Shown piece by piece: positions 59,952-64,000 of a DNA stretch of 64,000 bases (positions are counted from its first letter, which is position 1; each line of letters opens with the position of its first letter). The stretch is from Streptomyces bluensis (GTDB lineage: Bacteria; Actinomycetota; Actinomycetes; Streptomycetales; Streptomycetaceae), in contig NZ_BMVM01000001.1 in the NCBI RefSeq assembly GCF_014650715.1, positions 682,001 through 746,000 of the forward strand, given 5' to 3'. The notes beneath the pieces were generated by a model. That model made no database searches, was not told the DNA's origin, and saw nothing but the letters and a program-made list of their open reading frames with translations. Made by a program: the position numbers and the translations under genes.

Positions 59952-61178
59952 ATGACCAGAAAGCACCGTCCGCAAGGAGGGATCGCCGCAGCCACGCTCG
60001 CCCTGGTGCTCACCGCCAGCGCGTGCGGATCGGGCTCCGGCTCCCAGGAATCGTCCGATGACCCCATCCTGATCGGCGTCTCCTTACCCTTGACCGGCGA
60101 CTTCTCCGAACCCGGCAAGGGCGTCGAAAGGGGCTACAAGGCCTGGGCGAAGATCGTCAACGACCAGGGCGGCCTCCTCGGCCGCAAGGTGGAGTTGAAG
60201 ATCCTCGACGACCAGTCCAACGCCGACCGCGTCGTCTCCGACTACGAGCAGCTGATCGGCAGGGACGAGGTCGACCTGGTCTTCGGCCCCTTCTCCACCC
60301 GGCTCGTCGTCCCCTCCGCGCGTGTGGCCGAGGAGTACGGAATGCTCTTCGTCGAGCCGGCGGGAGCGGCACCCGAGGTCTTCACCCAGGGCTTCGAGAA
60401 CCTCTTCTACGCCGCTCCGGCCGTCGCCGACGACCACTACAACCACCTGGCCGAGTACCTCCTGGCCATGCCGGAGAGCGAGCGTCCCAGGACGGTCGCG
60501 TACGCGGCCATGGACGACCCCTTCGCCCAGGGGACGGCGTACGGGCTGAAGGACAAACTGGAGAAGGGCGGCATCAGGACCGTCGCCGACGAGGTCTACC
60601 CGCCCAACACCACCGACTTCGGCAACATCGCCGCCAAGATCGCCGACTCCGGGGCGGACATGGTGGTGGGCGGCACCCAGTACCAGGACGGCGTCAACCT
60701 GATCGTCGCCCTCCAACAGCTCGACTACCAGCCGAAGTTGGCCGCCTTCTCCACCGCACCGACCGAACCGGAGTTCGCCAAGGCCATCGGCAACAGGACC
60801 GAGGGAATCCTCGCGCCCACCGGTTACACCCAGAAGGCCGACTACCCGAGCAACAAGGAGTTCGTCGAGAAGTACACCGAGCAGTTCGGCGAGGCCCCCG
60901 AGGAGGACGAGGCCAACGCCTACACCACGGGGCAGGTCGTCGCGGCGGCCGTCGAGGCGGCCGAGTGCGCCTCCCAGGACCCGGACTGCCAGGGCAAGCT
61001 GGTGAAGTGGCTGCGCGGCAACTCGGTGCAGACCGTTGTCGGGCCGCTGAAGTGGGACGACAAGGGCCGCCCCCAGAGCGCGCACATGATCCAGCAGTGG
61101 GTGGACGGCGAGATCCAGATCGTGCTCCCCGAGGCACAGCAGGAAACCGATCCGGTCTACCCGAAGCCGAAGTGGTGA
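59952..61178 (+). CDS. livK: Branched-chain amino acid/amide-type ABC transporter substrate-binding lipoprotein
   Basis: This 408-residue lipid-anchored solute receptor is of the HAAT (LivK/UrtA) type. The signal peptide ends in the lipobox TASAC near residue 25. The mature domain starts ILIGVSLPLTGDFSEPGKGVERGYKAW and shows VELKILDDQSNADRVVSDYEQLI, VFGPFSTRLVVPSARVAEEYGMLFVEP and VVGGTQYQDGVNLIVALQQLDY. A TTA codon (60084-60086, residue 45) implies bldA-dependent translation. The solute (amino acid, amide or urea-like) is not settled by sequence. It is the first gene of the liv cluster. Confidence 0.9.
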   Translation: MTRKHRPQGGIAAATLALVLTASACGSGSGSQESSDDPILIGVSLPLTGDFSEPGKGVERGYKAWAKIVNDQGGLLGRKVELKILDDQSNADRVVSDYEQLIGRDEVDLVFGPFSTRLVVPSARVAEEYGMLFVEPAGAAPEVFTQGFENLFYAAPAVADDHYNHLAEYLLAMPESERPRTVAYAAMDDPFAQGTAYGLKDKLEKGGIRTVADEVYPPNTTDFGNIAAKIADSGADMVVGGTQYQDGVNLIVALQQLDYQPKLAAFSTAPTEPEFAKAIGNRTEGILAPTGYTQKADYPSNKEFVEKYTEQFGEAPEEDEANAYTTGQVVAAAVEAAECASQDPDCQGKLVKWLRGNSVQTVVGPLKWDDKGRPQSAHMIQQWVDGEIQIVLPEAQQETDPVYPKPKW

Positions 61179-61185
61179 TGCCCGC

Positions 61186-62073
61186 GTGCCCTCCGCGAGC
61201 CTCGTCTTCCAGAGCGTCGTCCTCGGTGTGCTGCTGGGTGGGCTCTACGCCCTCCTGGCCGCGGGCCTCACCCTCTACTTCGGCGTCATGCGCGTCGTGA
61301 TGATCGCCCACTCCGCCTTCCTGATCCTCGCCGCCTACCTCGCCTGGTACGCCCATCGGGAGACCGGGATCGACCCGCTGCTCACCCTGTTCGTCACCGT
61401 GCCGCTGTTCTTCGCCGCCGGTGTCGCCATGCAGCGGCTGCTCCTCACCCGTCTCCGTCCGGCGACACTGACCATGATGTCGGTGCTGCTCACCTTCTCG
61501 GTGGCGCTGGTCATCGAGGGGCTGCTCGGTTACGCGTTCAGCGGCACGCAGCGCCGTATCCGGCTCGGCTACAGCTCGGCGAGCATCGAGTTCTTCGGGG
61601 CGCGCGTCGCGGTGGTCAAGCTGATCGCCTTCGGCATGGCGGCGCTCGCCCTCCTCGGGCTCTACGTCCTGATGAAGCACAGCCGGTTCGGCCAGGCGCT
61701 GCGGGCCACCATCCAGCACCGCGAAGCCGCCCAGCTGCTCGGTATCGACACCGACCGGATCGCCGGTTACGGCTTCGGGCTCGGCCTCGCCACGGCGGCC
61801 GTCGGCGGTACGGCGCTCTCCCTCGACACCACCATCTACCCGTCGCTGCACTGGCACTGGATCGGCCCGCTGATGGCCATCATCGTCGTCGGGGGCCTCG
61901 GCAGCGTGCCGGGAGCCGCCATCGCCGCCATGACGCTGGGCATGCTGCAGAGCCTGCTGCAACTGGAGCTCTCCACCACCTGGGCGCAGACCGTCTTCTA
62001 CGTCGCGCTCTTCGCCACCCTGGCGGTCAGGCCACAGGGATTCTTCGGGGGGCGGCTTGCGCAGAGATTCTGA
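61186..62073 (+). CDS. livH: ABC transporter permease, LivH type
   Basis: This 295-residue membrane permease has about eight hydrophobic helices. It begins LVFQSVVLGVLLGGLYALLAAGLTLYFGVMRVVMIAHSAF and carries the EAA-like cytoplasmic loop FGQALRATIQHREAAQLLGIDTDRI. It starts with GTG 7 bp after livK and overlaps livM by 17 bp. It forms the channel together with LivM. Confidence 0.93.
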   Translation: MPSASLVFQSVVLGVLLGGLYALLAAGLTLYFGVMRVVMIAHSAFLILAAYLAWYAHRETGIDPLLTLFVTVPLFFAAGVAMQRLLLTRLRPATLTMMSVLLTFSVALVIEGLLGYAFSGTQRRIRLGYSSASIEFFGARVAVVKLIAFGMAALALLGLYVLMKHSRFGQALRATIQHREAAQLLGIDTDRIAGYGFGLGLATAAVGGTALSLDTTIYPSLHWHWIGPLMAIIVVGGLGSVPGAAIAAMTLGMLQSLLQLELSTTWAQTVFYVALFATLAVRPQGFFGGRLAQRF

Positions 62074-63157
62074 CACCCCGTCGTCCGTCCCGTTCCCGAG
62101 GCGCCGACTGCTGCACCTCGGCGCCCTGCTGGCCGCCGTGGCCGTGGCCGTCTCCTTCCCGTCCATGGCCCCGAGCCCGTACGAGATCACCGTGGGCATC
62201 GCCATCCTCAACTACGCGGTGCTGTCCACCTCCTGGAACTTCGTCGGCGGCTTCACCGGCTATATCTCCCTCGGGCACGGGGCGTTCGCCGGACTCGGCG
62301 CCTACGCGACGGGGCTGCTGGTCGCCAAGGGCGAACTCCCGCCGTTCGCCGCGCTGTTCGTGGCCGCGGCCCTGGTGGCCGTGCTCGCCGTGCCCGTCGG
62401 CTACGCCGCCCTGCGGGTGCGCGGCGCCTCCTTCGTCATCGTGTCCATCGCGCTCGTCCTCGTCCTGCTGCTGGTCTTCCAGAGCTGGGCCTCCTTCACC
62501 GGCGGCTCCCGGGGGCTGGTCGTACCGCGGCCCTTCCCCGGCATGCTGCGCGCCGAGCACCACCGCACCTTCTACTTCCTCTTCCTGGCGCTGCTCGCGA
62601 CGGCCCTGCTGGTCTGGTGGCTCATCGACCGTTCGCGGTTCGGCATGGGGCTGAAGGCGATCCGCGAGGACGAGGACAAGGCCCAGTCCCTCGGTACGCC
62701 CACCTACACGTACAAGCTGGTGGTCTTCGTCGTCTCCGCCGCCTTCACCGCGCTGGCCGGCGGGCTCTACGCGCTCTGGTTCGGCGATCTCGACCCGGTC
62801 TTCCAGTTCTCCATCCTCAGCGGGGCGTACATGGTGCTGATGGCCCTGCTCGGGGGCGTACGCCGGCTGTACGGGCCGCTGCTCGGGGCCGTGGCCGTCG
62901 GATACGCCCTGGAGTACGCCAAGGTCGAGTACGGGGACACCCCCCTGCACCTGGTGGTGGCGGGACTGCTCCTGGGGGTGGTCGTGACATTCATGCCGGA
63001 CGGAGTCATCCCGGCCGCGGCAGCTCTGCTCGGCCGGTTCCGCGACACCGGCCGGACGTCGATCCGGGAGGTGACCGCCGCCGAACTGCGGGGGCGGCGT
63101 GAACAGAGCGACGGAAAGGAGGTGAGGGACGGTGAGCGACGCGGAAGGGGCGCCTGA
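62057..63157 (+). CDS. livM: ABC transporter permease, LivM type
   Basis: This 366-residue partner permease has about ten helices: NYAVLSTSWNFVGGFTGYISLGHGAFAGLGAYATG, a typical LivM stretch seen as GGFTGYISLGHGAFAGLG, and the EAA loop FGMGLKAIREDEDKAQSLG. The C-terminal tail is charged and cytoplasmic. TTG 62057 overlaps the livH end. Its last 26 bp overlap livG, a sign of tight operon packing. Confidence 0.92.
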   Translation: MRRDSDTPSSVPFPRRRLLHLGALLAAVAVAVSFPSMAPSPYEITVGIAILNYAVLSTSWNFVGGFTGYISLGHGAFAGLGAYATGLLVAKGELPPFAALFVAAALVAVLAVPVGYAALRVRGASFVIVSIALVLVLLLVFQSWASFTGGSRGLVVPRPFPGMLRAEHHRTFYFLFLALLATALLVWWLIDRSRFGMGLKAIREDEDKAQSLGTPTYTYKLVVFVVSAAFTALAGGLYALWFGDLDPVFQFSILSGAYMVLMALLGGVRRLYGPLLGAVAVGYALEYAKVEYGDTPLHLVVAGLLLGVVVTFMPDGVIPAAAALLGRFRDTGRTSIREVTAAELRGRREQSDGKEVRDGERRGRGA

Positions 63158-63935
63158 GGTCGGCCGCAAGCCCGCGCGTGAGCCCGAGCTCGGGCCCGGG
63201 CCCGAGCCGAGTCTGGCCACCGCAGGGCTCACCAAGGCCTTCGGCGGAGTCACCGCGCTGGACTCCGCCACCGTGAGCTTTCACCACGGCAAGGTCAACG
63301 CCCTGATCGGTCCCAACGGCTCGGGCAAGACGACGTTCTTCAACTGCGTCACCGGGATGATCCGCCCGGACGCGGGCCACGTCACCTACCGCGGCCGCGA
63401 CCTCACGGGATGGCCCTCGCACCGGATCGCCCGCGCCGGCATCGGGCGCTCCTTCCAGCTCTGCCGTGTCTTCCCCCGGATGACCGTGCTGGACAACCTC
63501 CTCGCCGCCGTGCGTCCCCGCTCTCTCGCCGGACAGCTCGCGCGCTCGGGCGGGCGCGAGGAGACGGAGCGGGCTCGCGGCTGGCTGACCCGTATGGGCA
63601 TCGAGCACCTGGAGCGGGCTGAGGCTCGCCACTTGTCCTGGGGGCAGCAGAAGTTGCTGGAGCTCGCGGGGGTGCTGATGAGCGAGCCGGAGCTGATCCT
63701 GCTGGACGAGCCGGCGGGTGGTGTCAACCCGGCGCTGATCGACCGCATCTGCGACCTGGTCCGCGAACTCAACGCCGAGGGGCGGACGTTCCTGATCGTC
63801 GAGCACAACATGGACATGGTCATGAGCCTCAGCGACCACGTCGTCGTGTTCGACCGGGGGCGGCCGATCGCGCAGGGCCCGCCCTCGGTGATCCAGTCCG
63901 ACGAACGAGTCCTCGGGGCATACCTTGGCGTCTGA
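63132..63935 (+). CDS. livG: ABC transporter ATPase, LivG type
   Basis: This 267-residue ATP-binding subunit has Walker A LIGPNGSGKTTFF, the LivG-type IARAGIGRSFQLCRVFPRMTVLDN (Q-loop), signature LSWGQQKLLELA in place of LSGGQ, Walker B LILLDEPAGGVNP and the switch His in VEHNMDMVMSL. An unusual 30-residue Pro/Glu-rich N-terminal extension precedes the domain. The partner LivF ATPase is expected just beyond the right edge. Confidence 0.94.
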   Translation: MSDAEGAPEVGRKPAREPELGPGPEPSLATAGLTKAFGGVTALDSATVSFHHGKVNALIGPNGSGKTTFFNCVTGMIRPDAGHVTYRGRDLTGWPSHRIARAGIGRSFQLCRVFPRMTVLDNLLAAVRPRSLAGQLARSGGREETERARGWLTRMGIEHLERAEARHLSWGQQKLLELAGVLMSEPELILLDEPAGGVNPALIDRICDLVRELNAEGRTFLIVEHNMDMVMSLSDHVVVFDRGRPIAQGPPSVIQSDERVLGAYLGV

Positions 63936-63936
63936 C

Positions 63937-63960
63937 TCTGACTTCCACTCTGACTTCCAC
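63937..63960. repeat. Two tandem 12-bp repeats after livG
   Basis: TCTGACTTCCAC occurs twice head to tail, starting 1 bp after the livG stop. It may lie in the leader of the next gene outside the window. Confidence 0.7.
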
Positions 63961-64000
63961 TCCGGCCATCGGGCTGACTCGCGCTCTGAGTTCCTGCTCG

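Noticed and set aside
1..64000. CRISPR arrays, tRNA/rRNA genes, transposases, integrases or prophage genes
   Set aside because: Looked for throughout and none seen; the decayed genes found are not mobile-element genes.

Overview
The window reads as a chromosomal stretch of a Streptomyces. It is very GC-rich, has strong third-position G/C bias, uses GTG and occasional TTG starts, carries rare TTA codons, and holds a 2-methylisoborneol (earthy odour) operon. I see no rRNA, tRNA, CRISPR array, intact insertion sequence, prophage or plasmid functions. About 56 intact protein genes are supported, plus several decayed gene remnants that are usually missed.

Layout. 0-14 kb: a LacI regulator with an operator upstream, a small GGCT-like protein, a DUF6986 aldolase-fold protein, a Tat-exported phosphodiesterase, etfBA, a flavin reductase behind a short Cys-ending leader peptide, a thioredoxin, an acyltransferase, a transglutaminase-like/B3-B4 pair, and a DUF6421-SDR-threonine aldolase operon coupled by overlapping stops and starts. 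14-25.6 kb: GDPD, GNAT and VOC enzymes, an M56 peptidase, PAP2 and HAD phosphatases, a TetR gene relic, secreted LVIVD and DUF305 proteins, a ferredoxin-NADP reductase, and an ArsR regulator divergent from an old yellow enzyme with two identical-architecture operators. 25.6-31 kb: a plant cell-wall cluster (SGNH esterase, CE1-like esterase with CBM2, PL1 and PL3 pectate lyases) whose central regulatory region carries LacI-type boxes. 31-42.8 kb: an Asp-box propeller protein, uracil-DNA glycosylase flanked by fragments of a second ung copy, a GlcNAc-kinase-like protein, a sirohydrochlorin chelatase-like protein, a lactonase next to a DasR-like box, a HAD phosphatase, a large FAD/Fe-S oxidase, an F420-type PPOX protein and a phosphoribosyltransferase.

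43.4-46.9 kb is the most notable locus. It is a three-gene operon of a cyclic-nucleotide-binding-domain family 2B encapsulin shell, 2-methylisoborneol synthase with a long disordered Pro/Ala-rich N-terminus, and geranyl diphosphate C-methyltransferase. This is a protein nanocompartment for terpene methylation and cyclisation. The synthase has an unusual Asp-to-Ser change in its metal-binding motif.

47-64 kb: an APC transporter, a secreted S33 peptidase, a multiply frameshifted glutathione S-transferase pseudogene, an Rrf2 regulator with an SfnB-like acyl-CoA-dehydrogenase-fold enzyme, a relic of an amino-acid ABC permease, and a tightly overlapping four-gene PaoABCD-type aldehyde oxidoreductase operon. 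That operon is divergent from a TetR regulator (two perfect or near-perfect operators lie between them), followed by a livKHMG-type ABC importer cut by the window edge. TTA codons, a bldA dependence signature, occur in the exported phosphodiesterase, the CBM2 esterase and livK.
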